A stretch of DNA of 64,000 nt from Rhodoferax sp. PAMC 29310 (GTDB lineage Bacteria; Pseudomonadota; Gammaproteobacteria; Burkholderiales; Burkholderiaceae_C). Shown here one piece after another: positions 38,401 to 42,782 of this stretch. The position numbers and the translations under genes are program-made. The notes below the pieces were generated by a model. That model was given only the letters and a program-made list of their open reading frames with translations. It did no database searches and was not told the DNA's origin. Position 1 is the first letter of the stretch. Every line of letters begins with the position of its first letter. The stretch is from positions 1,178,001-1,242,000 of the forward strand of contig NZ_CP072852.1 in assembly GCF_017948265.1 (NCBI RefSeq), in the 5' to 3' direction.

Positions 38401-40216
38401 CAGCCCCCAGGTTCGCCTTGGCCGAGCCTTCGACAGCCTGCTCGGCCCCGGCCCAGCGGTCGGCCTTGGCCGTGATGCTCAAGTCGCGGCTGGCCAGCAC
38501 GTCGGCGGTGTCCGTCAGCGTCACCCTGGCATTGCCGGTGGCCTGCACATAGGCCAGTGTCAGCGCCGCAGGCGAACCCGCCAAAGACAAGCCGATATCG
38601 ACAATCCCTTGCTGCAAGCTGCCAGCAGCGCCACCAAACACTGCCTTGGACTCGATCGACGACAACAGATTAATGTCGCGCCCCTTCAAAGTACCCGCCA
38701 CCGTAATCGAGGCGTTGGCATCGGACAGGCTGACAAACGTCGCCCAGTTGCTGCTTTGTTTGGCGATCAGGCTGATGTCGCCCGCCGCGAAGGTCGTGCC
38801 ACCGGTGTTGACCACCGAGGCGTCCAGCACCGCGCCTGTGGCCACCGTGATCGAAGGCGCGGTGAGCGTGATGTTGCCGCTGTTGCCCATTGACGGAGTG
38901 AGTGGATCGTTGGCAATCGCCGTGGCGGCAGCAGAGACACCACTGGCTGATGCGCCATCGGAGGTCACGTGGCGCGTGTTCAGTGTCACAGCCGTATTGA
39001 CCGTCAGGGTCTTGGTGGCATCCAGCGACAGGGCGGCACCATTGGTATAGAGGCTGCCAGAAACCACCAGGTCTTCAGGGTCGATGTAGGCCAAACCGGC
39101 CTGGCCTTTGTCGCTGCTGGCATCCAGCGTCAAGCCACCAATCTGGACCGTTTGGGCGGCCGACAATTCGATGAAGCCACCAGCGCCAAATCCATCCCCG
39201 CGCGCCGCCAAAGTGGCACCGACCGCATTGCTGGCGCTGCCATGCGCATACAGCGTCACCTGACCGCCCGCCTCACCCGAACCCGCCGCACCCGAAGCCG
39301 AGACCTGGGCGTTGGCGCCCACGGCGATATCGGTGCCCGCCACCACGCGCACGGCGCCCGCATGGCGCCACAAGCTGCTGTCGGAGATCAACACGCCATC
39401 CAGCTTGATTGAGCCGGGGGTCGTGATGTCGATCACGCCGTCGCGGTCCTCCAGCGGCGCCAGCGATTTGAGATCGCCCAGGTTCACGGCCGAGCCAGCC
39501 ACACGTCCTTGCACCACCACTTGACCCGACAAGGTGACTCCCAGCCCACCAGGTCCGCCCTGGCCGGCCATGATGCTGACACCGTCCTTGGCCGTCACAC
39601 GCCCCTGAATGTCGACGCCACCCGTGGCCGAGCGTTCGAAAGCTCCCCCTAACAAACCAATGACAGCAGCCCCTGACAGCGTGCCGCCACCAGCCAGCAA
39701 GCCATTGACAAACGTGGTCGACGGTGCGGCAAAGCTCAAGCGCCCCACATCGACCTGGCCACTTGGCCCTACCGTGAAGCCATGGCTATCGACAAACAGA
39801 ATGTTGCCGCCGATAGCGCCGTTGCTCAGACGGCTTTCCAGCCGGCCATCCACGCGCACACGGGCATCGCGAACAATATTGACCCACCAGTTGGCGCCCT
39901 GCGGCACGGCCAGCTTAACCACATCACCCTGCCCCACCTGAAACGCCGAATAGGTGCTGAAGGCGTTGCCGTCACGCAGGCTCTGGGTGCTCACCACCGT
40001 CTGATTGCCCTGCGTGCTCACCAAGGTGGCGGTCTGGCCCGGCCCGACCAGAGGTGTAATCACGGTCTGCGCCAACAACGCCGGACTCACGGCCCCCAAA
40101 GCCACGGCCGCTGCCAGCGCCACAGACCGAACACGCACCACCAGACGCCTGCGTGTCAGGCGTGCCGCTTTGGCGGAGGAAGGGAACTTGAAGGTGTAGA
40201 GGGTCATGGTGGGCAT
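20489..40216 (-). CDS. Giant LktA-type filamentous adhesin (TpsA exoprotein), 6575 residues
   Basis: A two-partner-secretion exoprotein of about 6575 residues, uninterrupted. After an extended signal peptide (cleavage near SPALLAQ, about residue 50) comes the TPS domain: NAFSTYSAFQVGQGDVVKL, then a segment with SNGAIGGNILFVDSHGFTVGPSGQVDVG, in which the usual NPNGI is replaced as in the Fusobacterium leukotoxin LktA family. The bulk is Ala/Gly/Ser/Val-rich beta-helix repeat, with a 330-residue duplication at about 2153-2812. Cysteines are very rare, with a CGFLC pair in a Tyr/Lys-rich patch near residue 5200. No transmembrane anchor is visible. It is encoded after tpsB and a SapC-family gene, so export by that TpsB is expected. 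Starts at ATG 40216 or 40207. Confidence 0.9.
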   Translation of the reverse strand: MPTMTLYTFKFPSSAKAARLTRRRLVVRVRSVALAAAVALGAVSPALLAQTVITPLVGPGQTATLVSTQGNQTVVSTQSLRDGNAFSTYSAFQVGQGDVVKLAVPQGANWWVNIVRDARVRVDGRLESRLSNGAIGGNILFVDSHGFTVGPSGQVDVGRLSFAAPSTTFVNGLLAGGGTLSGAAVIGLLGGAFERSATGGVDIQGRVTAKDGVSIMAGQGGPGGLGVTLSGQVVVQGRVAGSAVNLGDLKSLAPLEDRDGVIDITTPGSIKLDGVLISDSSLWRHAGAVRVVAGTDIAVGANAQVSASGAAGSGEAGGQVTLYAHGSASNAVGATLAARGDGFGAGGFIELSAAQTVQIGGLTLDASSDKGQAGLAYIDPEDLVVSGSLYTNGAALSLDATKTLTVNTAVTLNTRHVTSDGASASGVSAAATAIANDPLTPSMGNSGNITLTAPSITVATGAVLDASVVNTGGTTFAAGDISLIAKQSSNWATFVSLSDANASITVAGTLKGRDINLLSSIESKAVFGGAAGSLQQGIVDIGLSLAGSPAALTLAYVQATGNARVTLTDTADVLASRDLSITAKADRWAGAEQAVEGSAKANLGAGFARVKGTTAVDVQSGANLSADHDMSLLAASKTKVLMNSTAVGSTDAATGAANVASIIFAGSLSDVTTTVTVGSGAVLSSGNDLKLESYHSGQYSTAAEVKVYGSGTAGVVGALSLQKSDTRATLDGQATAQGEARLTAMNFVSKSAVSAKSQNTSENPPLIALPATLETSDAEAQKGLMDGFMKMAGAVATAQEASTGNTSSASTPKLRMAGALAWAESDHTTRATLGAGASLVATGNAIIDAQTLAGAVQGTAMAEATSKVSGADASATSLSVAFNYNKNNFDTQARVGSVATLKGLHVAVSANTDMPEFYTEGLPFAWDDPFKVYTNLVGGVNPFFEGFNTRVAAKSAAQNLAASGAVSLSFNTNNTVAWVDTGARLSTTTLSDASWSYHTKEVYFDSDIEPLLIGAKPYRLDKTIRVINEFASETREVLNANGTGTGVKLDEIDIGHNSAASLLVKAQNHAQTLHAAGGAAPESSASGTAVGGTFSMVERKNTAVSGIADQAVVNARSLSVQAINKDWLLSVAATAGAGEGVAANAMMSYDKLTETALASISREAQVTVAKDIEVKAALTLWTYGISGAVTKSSNSGVGIGLAMNEITGNTKAYIGDNDSDAGGADTAEGAVGFVQSAQLAVLATTTGQIGAVGVAGAMAGGTPKPGLADKAGTKSAGAQSQLDGSDASMAPAAEAGAPAEGSGTGQAAAAAPAASKPPSFSIAGAGAIVTNYSNLDTTALIDRAVISAIGSGTNTVAVRALSDVTQVSAAGGGALSMSKSPATTFTAAVAGAVAIQDSDDDTTARIVGSTISDLADQAGGLVVQALKSGERTAVATGISANLSKGSTTSVSVVGAASVTTTTDDTVASMEGTTVSGNIAGPTALGVQVVAYDRSRIGAGGGALSVSTGKGSAGVGAAISIVNANGSTQAQVSGGSIRQVHDLAVLALSSQKVVGVGAVAGLQTSSDSTSAGQLMGSFVFNHVGNTLSAGVKDDAEVNLTGDLAVQAGGAPTGASLDALLGAVRASGMIDYEMTSASNGYTSEFKNAVGGESVVGVAGTLSVTLGGNASSLGLSYVQNDIQTTYGAELNGRITTAGAVSVQALSRADIVGVSAGVGATKGKFSGMGSAAVNLIGQRTQALVTGGTVTAASLAVKSDTTGNTFGLAGNLSFAVGGGNGKAMGAAVAYTQTGTKTYTVGTDTFSTRAAGNAATINNTKVNVGAGTVQVQASNTSDLMSVAASGAAADGNVGFAGTVTVNETGDVTEARISASTVTAGAVQVQAGEGAGANSASIRSLAGGVSASKGYSGALALGFNTINSTRSAQILSSTLHVGSAVSVLADSDASIQTLSVTLAGGKDYALAGSSSTNVLNGTTLANVEYSTIDGAASSLTVHASQAGSIQSLAGAVAAGGTGAIGGAVAVNLMGQGSADFKVTARLKDSVLAAPVAVSLDALLDGSIGSVAASGSGAGTTAINGSVTSNVIEANVLAEVVGGSQSTSGGAFKVHADNDAAIASLAGTISGAGTTAVGAAVSVNEIGGSVTARVQNFTMRATGAVEVDATSSGSIGSIAAGVSGAGTTALAGSNTTNAITSTVLAQMDSVTQAVASASLRLQAKDSSIIQSFAGSVAGGGTAAGGAAFALNFLGRTALNADSSKIVKAEVLNSTINSGGAVLVKALSTSLIESMGVAVGASGNVAVTGSNTTNLLEDEITASWSGGSLSGTATSLTVQADDAATVRTLAGNFSASGAAAVGAAIAVNQIGSAVQASLSGMTLSAAPTVVVDADLRGEIKSVAASGAASGSVSVNGSFTTNEITASVKAQALGLTQSTSGGAFTVSADNDADIFSLAGTISAGGTAAVGVAVSVNDIGGDVTARLANSTLRATGAVNVLATTSGTIESIAAGMAGGGTVGAAGSNTTNSITSTVLAQMDSVTQAAASGSLLVQAKDSSTIQSFAGSVAGGGTAAGGAAFALNFLGRTALNADSSKVVKAEVLNSAINSGGAVQVKALSTSLIESMGVAVGASGNVAVTGSNTTNLLEDEITASWSGGSLSGTATSLTVQADDAATVRTLAGNFSASGAAAVGAAIAVNQIGSAVLANLSGMTLHAAPTVVVDADLRGEIKSVAASGSVSAGASVNGSFTTNSVSASVKAQVLNLTQVTNGGAFTVSADNDADIFSLAGTISGGGAAAVGVAVSVNDIGGDVTARLADSALQATGAVNVKATTSGSIESIAAGMAVGGTVTLAGSFTTNGITSTVLAQMAGVDLVVNAATLTVEARDTSTIKSFAGTVTGGGTAGGGAALALNFLGRTALDADSSKVVKAEVQGSVVRSGGMVAVNAYSTSTIKSIGVAAGVGGASAINGSNATNLLEDEVTASWVGSELIASNTLSVSARQAAEIDSLAGNLSGSGGVAVGAALAVNRIGTQTRASLVGVSNANFNNGIGHWTQNADDLLLSAESDNQINTVAVGMSAGSVGVQGSVAVSLIASQTHATLGADGFVTKVIAADSVAVTANSRDRIKALSGAVGLGMAGVGAAGGVLTNIISSFTTAGITGSNSHVNALANGAGLTVRADGLASAPDLMNITELSDAVLAGASFATRIVKGLAVQATSIEQIGSLTAVAGGGAAGAAGAAVNVDKIGGSTRAYIDSAFIGWLGGANAAQTTDVMAANHAMVASSATALAVGGVGVSGAVGTALIDRTTLAEVRDSAYVKAAGAVVVKARSSNSVAQIVIGAAGGAVAGVAGSGGVALVEGETVARVDSSTIEAGSVSVLADGANRINLIAGSAGVSAALGVGLSFTTNVSGSVVRALLTDSLIRADGAVLVHADNTTEELAVAATVGGGGIAGVAIGAAVTVLQGQTEANLGGTSRVERRTRATGAVASLNNAGVTVVLDGVDGIITANEQGATRFVLMSPATPATSTEQAIPAAQASLGSRALMKVSDGTRTVTATLNADGSYTANLTSLGDGQLTALIYTATTSGVPDAGSPSSRLLFTKAAGVGSLSVAANEHISINHNAGGVGVAGVTGVGSAANVVIGRSSVLANASGSALTVGGELSVLAAREANVQMITATAGGGGTVGVSGAVGVLLFGSAPDSNATSELNNGSGSSVARVSSATKANKAEGTGSALTSTEQGNLNSGTSYDTQAAFTGASGLHSTSATVAASSILAGSVRVSSTDSTEVNNSAGAIARGGAAGVSAGVAVTILGGANNASVSAASLDSQGAISVDSGTRAPAAGGASVQSRAIAGAGGFVGVGAAVSVARNQTANSAALSGGVRADGAVTVRALDQASMSSEAYGATVGALSVGVVVATADQSGSVITQVAGSVAGQGVSLSAERQSSVTAMAVGGSGGVVAGSGAGATASDSGTVQVNLASALVLDAGDAALAISAKASPQASSDAIGVAVGLGGAVGISVAESSVASAVSVNSLGALTLRGNSVTVRAVLGAGDSLVDSFSSAGAGGLLIGATGASASSSNRGSASVNLAQATALRATGDASFTATDVMVVKSNAVGIAAGLVGVGVALSSSESNSTVGAKVSNLVGSVGGSLQVGASGNESIDSDATAGAGGLVAGSGAESTLTHSQSVNAELGGDLLVAGMTTVGASRAVRYDSHSIAVNASAIGASGAVARATLNGSASAALLNATQLVSNSLRVLATNDLARTDLGRQSAEGGGGGVISGAGADVRTVLSGSANASLGNNVTVTVEKLLELRAYNEIHGSALGRMDVGGVIPIALVETRITSNANADASIGTNSTIASYGEAHVDALSYIDLEANTISKTYGLAAAAQGNAYATANVNNRVNLGAGTSVRSSEDLSLLAGQDRDFNRNKSFVTARADLFNHAVVPVSINPTADATLNLNNAVTVDATAVRSGGTIRVGAVEGSLVVSGTGNVSDWTRDLGEMMGISSTYGRSIKSLSNTAVLKGAFEAGFGNKQRLVIDINGKVVESVGDVRYSITNEDLSASASAYVARLYDQLARYGDVPEVKAFVQAELSFYFANLIKEGLAEVLPNGLIVPLEGVAANFLNIKDLRAGSGNIELFGNNVSGTASLTARADSEIYIENKSPLNLRVFNMTVDANGGFAKYNGTYLTSNADIGTLNTSVKTTGLNVDSIDTRGGGTAQKLPSLTVKNTYVPLGVSATAVVMTAPDGSSADLREDQLRAPELRVNGTLYNKLGTVNLANTEGSISVYAENPAYTPRLDGKEITVTAGKNFVLSSPTISQSVGGSPESLYAVAYSDDQQRILDNLGITACGSARPGVAGSTYNANCVVNGAGGVYASGAIFIGARYLNINGTVQSGQPDYNVVLSSATVGPAINAWQTLWNANRGRYLSRGTSSLIQVTGPRPTDSEAEINKQFANGTLTASQRTTALNAMAARRLQPIVFFDAETKRLKVAATNVTGGLVELIGTIINTGGGVVRALDGYAHINIDNQTSYGLDLLGLSTGGEAGVVRITDMGKPVRNSANVIIDYQTTTYQHDADGVIRGTVTAGRGIGDTKIGTATVSSLAPSGSLKAQFSYNPATNSIYSWSAGYEYTTEKHYYYQNSSYLGFISGGTVSWNNVDTYVKTANAMVEDVFVSTKVPVGGSTFSLQSKRFLTEAEVETYYRSWKKCGFLCIKKTYYVDRRTEVGYKDVFTQHVAADHPISIQLVGYNSGLLDVKSVGGIRLGGDITNASGTVSLTSTAGSISQLNSGAVVNGQGLSFVAKTGIGSQSDPINLITGAGSFTAVSTSGDIAVHGNSGALRVNRVSTTGNVWLDGDGSIFGLDPSAVHVSGNRIYLSAPTGGIGEFNADGTVKSTLNIQTADSTNGGLSAYARNGIAIKQPTGNLWVNQVASGGDVYLQSGGDLIDNNRNETRDERTEAQLLSLWDQAALQGNSAELSRQQTLTTTRAQYQRYWSLRGVSSVVTNGSGNVTSYVAPVIDPLTYQYHFSTEERASYLSKGITEAQVVAIETARTAEVLQLHVQFATTVYQTGNDQIIAAVNAANALVGKAEVGALAVWSDTELKSPLPAAVFSKSSTDTQTRIEEPNVVGNRVVLRPGGKVGRDDGSQSIPLLQAQRLSAGLPAALTDAERLVIMSAESADMTLNRANWTLSVLKKDNFNVLSNRLNVVSNGFIYLGADATAAYPNGGTANLEKVIGTGEVRIQVMGSILNVADAGVSVIQGQKAVLEAAQGSIGTALKPIQITLRNDLTGTLVARGSEGIWIHEIGDMRAADIFTPALASLSATGAIIDARPVINYPNSGDRTVRAIEANALTLTAQSGAIGSDSNPLVVKVGSGGVNATTPRGYSIYLNAALGASMTLKMVDSGLDLRALSATGNLYNLDAVNALGSIYATASGDISNVNYTAGSTIVIGAGGAVTGSQVDATGTVNVSAGEGVTLNSLSSKWSASVTAGGASSVKSAIAGADLSLVSTAGGFSGTAWMAGGSLLARAGGGAGDVSVISVAATKGSVDIYGEGRLVLDVASALGNVRLQAGRDMALLNVASRNGTLWLGAGGALSLLSGSAKGDVLLAAGAGVQALSLSSAAGLIDVAASAGNVSVQAASAKSGLSFEAVLGNLNLGALKTASGDLSLSSGAALQLTSASLPGNIVATAGTSADFGTLSSSTGRIALTANTGDLLVGKSTARTTFFADAKLGDLTLDSFKAASANLHAGGSLLATGSGATTGDIVIASGGDAVLASLTSTAGKVQADALGALTVASVRAVKIVDLSAGSSLTATTLVSSSANVDVGAASGTLQLGIVSAKTGLVANAVLGDATLGSFTAASANLHAGGSLQTTGTGTTSGNMAITSGGDAVLASLRSSAADINVASAGGSVVVKSANAKTAFAATSGGDLAVISYTVSAGGAVLQSGGATTLGTGVAKGNINVTSVGNAALGSLSTSNGKIEATSSGAGLTFAKLSAYNAIKLRAAQAWSSGNAISGTSLVVSNGAIDLLAYSGSMLISTLSATANSTLETKAGAINVGRILRLTPAQLLVSVSGGSKTLPRYY
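31780..33759 (-). repeat. Two tandem 990-bp near-identical units inside the giant adhesin gene
   Basis: Sequence such as GGTTGACGGCAATCGCCGCA at 32161 recurs at 33151, an offset of exactly 990 bases (330 codons). Stretches of more than 200 bases differ at only a few positions. More diverged partial copies flank the pair. In-frame recombination would change the protein by 330 residues. Confidence 0.85.
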
Positions 40217-40269
40217 TCGGTTGGGCTGCTACGCCAGGGCGGCGCAGACGCAAATTGAGTTGTTGGTGT

Positions 40270-41025
40270 TCAGGCCGCCAGGGCTGGTGATTGGGCTGCG
40301 GCGCGATCCATCAGCGAGCGGAATTTCCGCAGCGACAAGAGCTGCAGGTAGGCCAGCGACAGGGCGCCGCAAGCGTGCAACTCGCCAGCCTTGGCTGGCT
40401 CCAGCGTGTTGAGTTTCGTCTCATCAACGCTGAGAAAGCCGGTCAATTCCAGCTGGCGGCCGTCGGGCAGCATGGCCTGCAAGGATTGCGCCTGCAGCAG
40501 ACCCGCCTCGTCCAGCGCGGCCACGGCGGCGGCGGTGCTGGCGGTGGCGGCGTCGAGCGCCGTGAGCTCGCGCAAAATACTCTGCAGCCAGGGCATTTCC
40601 TGACCGTCTTCATCAAACAACGGGTCGCCCTCGCCCACATTGAGCGCCGGCTTGTGAACGGCAATCAAATGCACGCCCTGTTCTTGCGGCTGCTCGAGCA
40701 GGCGAAAAGGCCAGGTGCGCAACACCGCTGGCAGGTAGTCACCGCTCCAATGCCCTTGCTCGTCGACAAACAAGTTGTGGCCATGTTCCAGCCCGGTGAT
40801 CGCCACCAGGCGGGCACCGCCCAAGGGCGCGCGGGTCATCACACACGGAAACACGGTGGCAGCGGCGGGCAACTCGCCGGCGGCCAGCGCCACCGAGATC
40901 GCTTGCCCAATCCAGCGCATGTCGGGTTTGGCGCGGTTCAGGCGCAACAGCCGGTGCGCCTCGCGATGCAAAACGGTGAATTCGGGTTCGGTCACGGAAG
41001 TCTGTGGCACGGTAGGTTTTTTCAT
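40270..41025 (-). CDS. SapC-family protein
   Basis: A 251-residue soluble protein that matches the SapC family: NLFVDEQGHWSGDYLPAVLR, then PFRLLE, GDPLFDEDGQEMPWLQ, and a C-terminal GFLSVDETKLNTL with LSLAYLQLLSLRKFRSLMD. SapC was first seen next to Campylobacter surface-layer genes; its biochemical role is not established. Position between tpsB and tpsA with short gaps implies co-expression and a role in adhesin biogenesis, regulation or retention. There is no signal peptide, so it is probably cytoplasmic. Confidence 0.85.
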   Translation of the reverse strand: MKKPTVPQTSVTEPEFTVLHREAHRLLRLNRAKPDMRWIGQAISVALAAGELPAAATVFPCVMTRAPLGGARLVAITGLEHGHNLFVDEQGHWSGDYLPAVLRTWPFRLLEQPQEQGVHLIAVHKPALNVGEGDPLFDEDGQEMPWLQSILRELTALDAATASTAAAVAALDEAGLLQAQSLQAMLPDGRQLELTGFLSVDETKLNTLEPAKAGELHACGALSLAYLQLLSLRKFRSLMDRAAAQSPALAA

Positions 41026-41087
41026 AAATTTCCGGAGTTATTTAAAGTAAATGAAGTCAGACGTTTGCCCAAGCAGGTGGCGAACCG

Positions 41088-42752
41088 CTACCAGTTCGCG
41101 CTCAAACGCAGCGCCAGGCGCGTGCGGGCTCCCTGGAAACCGGCTACCTGCTGCGTCAGCGCCGTATCCAGGGCCAACAGGCGGTTCAACTGAAGTTGAA
41201 AACCCAGGCCCACCGAGGCGATGCGGGTCTCGACACCGTCGCGCACTGCGCTCGCGTGGTCTGCCAACAAATAGCCCTGGGCCGCCTCGAAACCCGCCAG
41301 CACGAGCGGCTGGTAAAGCCCCAACTGCAGCACATAGCCGCGCTCGCCGTGGGCCGCGCCAGAATCGAAACCGCGCACCGAATTGCTGCCGCCAACCAGC
41401 CAGTAGTCGATGGCATCGGGAACCTCCTGGGTGGCAAAACGCGTCTGCCCGCTGACCCGAAGCACCGGCGCGCTGGCCTGGCCTGAACCAAACGCGGCCA
41501 TGCCGCTCAGTTCAACAAAGCGGTAGTCGCCGCCCGGCGCTTGACCCTGCGTGAGAGCGCTTCGCAGCGACGCCCCCTGAAAAACACCCTGCACACCCGC
41601 TTGCCACTCGGTCGATGCTGCCAGCGTCAGGCGATCAACAACACGATCAGTCAGAATCACGCCGCCAAGGCTGGATTTGGACGTCATCTGCATCACTGTG
41701 CCCGACAGATGCAGTAGTTGCGTCCCGCTCAAGGGGACGAATTTGCCAAGCTCCAGCCCGAGCGAGCCAGAGGCTCCATCAATCGACAGGTCGGGCGCCG
41801 AAGTCGTCGATGCCACGGTGCTCGTCGAGCGTGAATCGGACGCGCTCAACCCGAGGCGCCAGCCCTGTTGGCCCAGCGGCAAACCGGCCGCCACACTCAG
41901 CGTGCGCGCGGTCCCGCTGGCGATGGCCATGACATCAAAGCGCCCGCCATAGCCGCTGACCGGGTACAGGCGATAGCCGGCGATCAGGCTCGCAGAGTCG
42001 GTGCTGCCGGCGCCGAGGTCGGTGACATCGAGCGAACTCCAAAACTGCGAAACACGGGCGTCAGGCAGGGTAATTTGCAGATCACTGCGGCCAAAAGCGT
42101 CACCTGGCACAAACTTGGCCTGCGCCTGGAAATCACTCGCAGCGTTGAATAGGCCTAACCGGCGCTCAAGCTCGTCGGCACGAATGACCGCGCCACTCGG
42201 CAAGTCGAACCATCGCCCGAGCCAGGTCCGATCAGCGCCCAGGGCGCCCTCGAACTGGACCGTACCGAGCCGGCCTTCCACCAGCAGCACCCGCATCGTC
42301 CCGCTGCGCAAGTCTTGCTGCGGCAACACCGGCACCGCCGTCTCGATGCCCTTGCTCAGATACAGTGACTGGATGGCACGCAACAAGCCGTTCAGCTCCT
42401 GGCTGTCCACTTCGTGCCCGAGGTAGGGTTCGGCCAGGGCGCGCAACTCAGCCGCGTCGAGCAGCTCGCTGGCCGAAAAAACAATCTCGTTGAGCAGCAC
42501 CTTACCAACCAAGGTGGGCGCCTCCGGAGCCAGCAGCGGCTCGATCGGGCCACGCTCGGGCGCGGGCGCAAGCGGCGGTGCCACCTGCTCGCCGCGGCGC
42601 AACTCTTCTTGCATGCGGGCCGCAGGATCAACAGTGGGCAGCTCGGCAGCGCCAGTCAACCCGGCCAAGGCGGCGAGGCACAGCAACACCGGCAGCCGAA
42701 AACAGCGTACCCTACCCGCATCCGGTCGAACGCTAAAGATCAAATCAAGCAT
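41088..42752 (-). CDS. TpsB outer-membrane transporter (FhaC/ShlB family)
   Basis: A 554-residue Omp85-superfamily pore for the giant adhesin. A signal peptide ends near LTGAAELP. A Pro-rich linker, then POTRA domains (residues about 80-225: LLNEIVFSASELLDAAEL, LRSGTMRVLLVEGRLG) precede a beta-barrel whose loop-6 signature is SNSVRGFDSG (about residue 450). It ends LRLSANW, an aromatic C-terminus as in barrels handled by BAM. A GAGG ribosome site precedes ATG 42752. It lies 62 bases upstream of the SapC gene in one minus-strand operon. Confidence 0.92.
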   Translation of the reverse strand: MLDLIFSVRPDAGRVRCFRLPVLLCLAALAGLTGAAELPTVDPAARMQEELRRGEQVAPPLAPAPERGPIEPLLAPEAPTLVGKVLLNEIVFSASELLDAAELRALAEPYLGHEVDSQELNGLLRAIQSLYLSKGIETAVPVLPQQDLRSGTMRVLLVEGRLGTVQFEGALGADRTWLGRWFDLPSGAVIRADELERRLGLFNAASDFQAQAKFVPGDAFGRSDLQITLPDARVSQFWSSLDVTDLGAGSTDSASLIAGYRLYPVSGYGGRFDVMAIASGTARTLSVAAGLPLGQQGWRLGLSASDSRSTSTVASTTSAPDLSIDGASGSLGLELGKFVPLSGTQLLHLSGTVMQMTSKSSLGGVILTDRVVDRLTLAASTEWQAGVQGVFQGASLRSALTQGQAPGGDYRFVELSGMAAFGSGQASAPVLRVSGQTRFATQEVPDAIDYWLVGGSNSVRGFDSGAAHGERGYVLQLGLYQPLVLAGFEAAQGYLLADHASAVRDGVETRIASVGLGFQLQLNRLLALDTALTQQVAGFQGARTRLALRLSANW

Positions 42753-42782
42753 GAAACCTCACAAGCGCATCAGCGCAATCAC

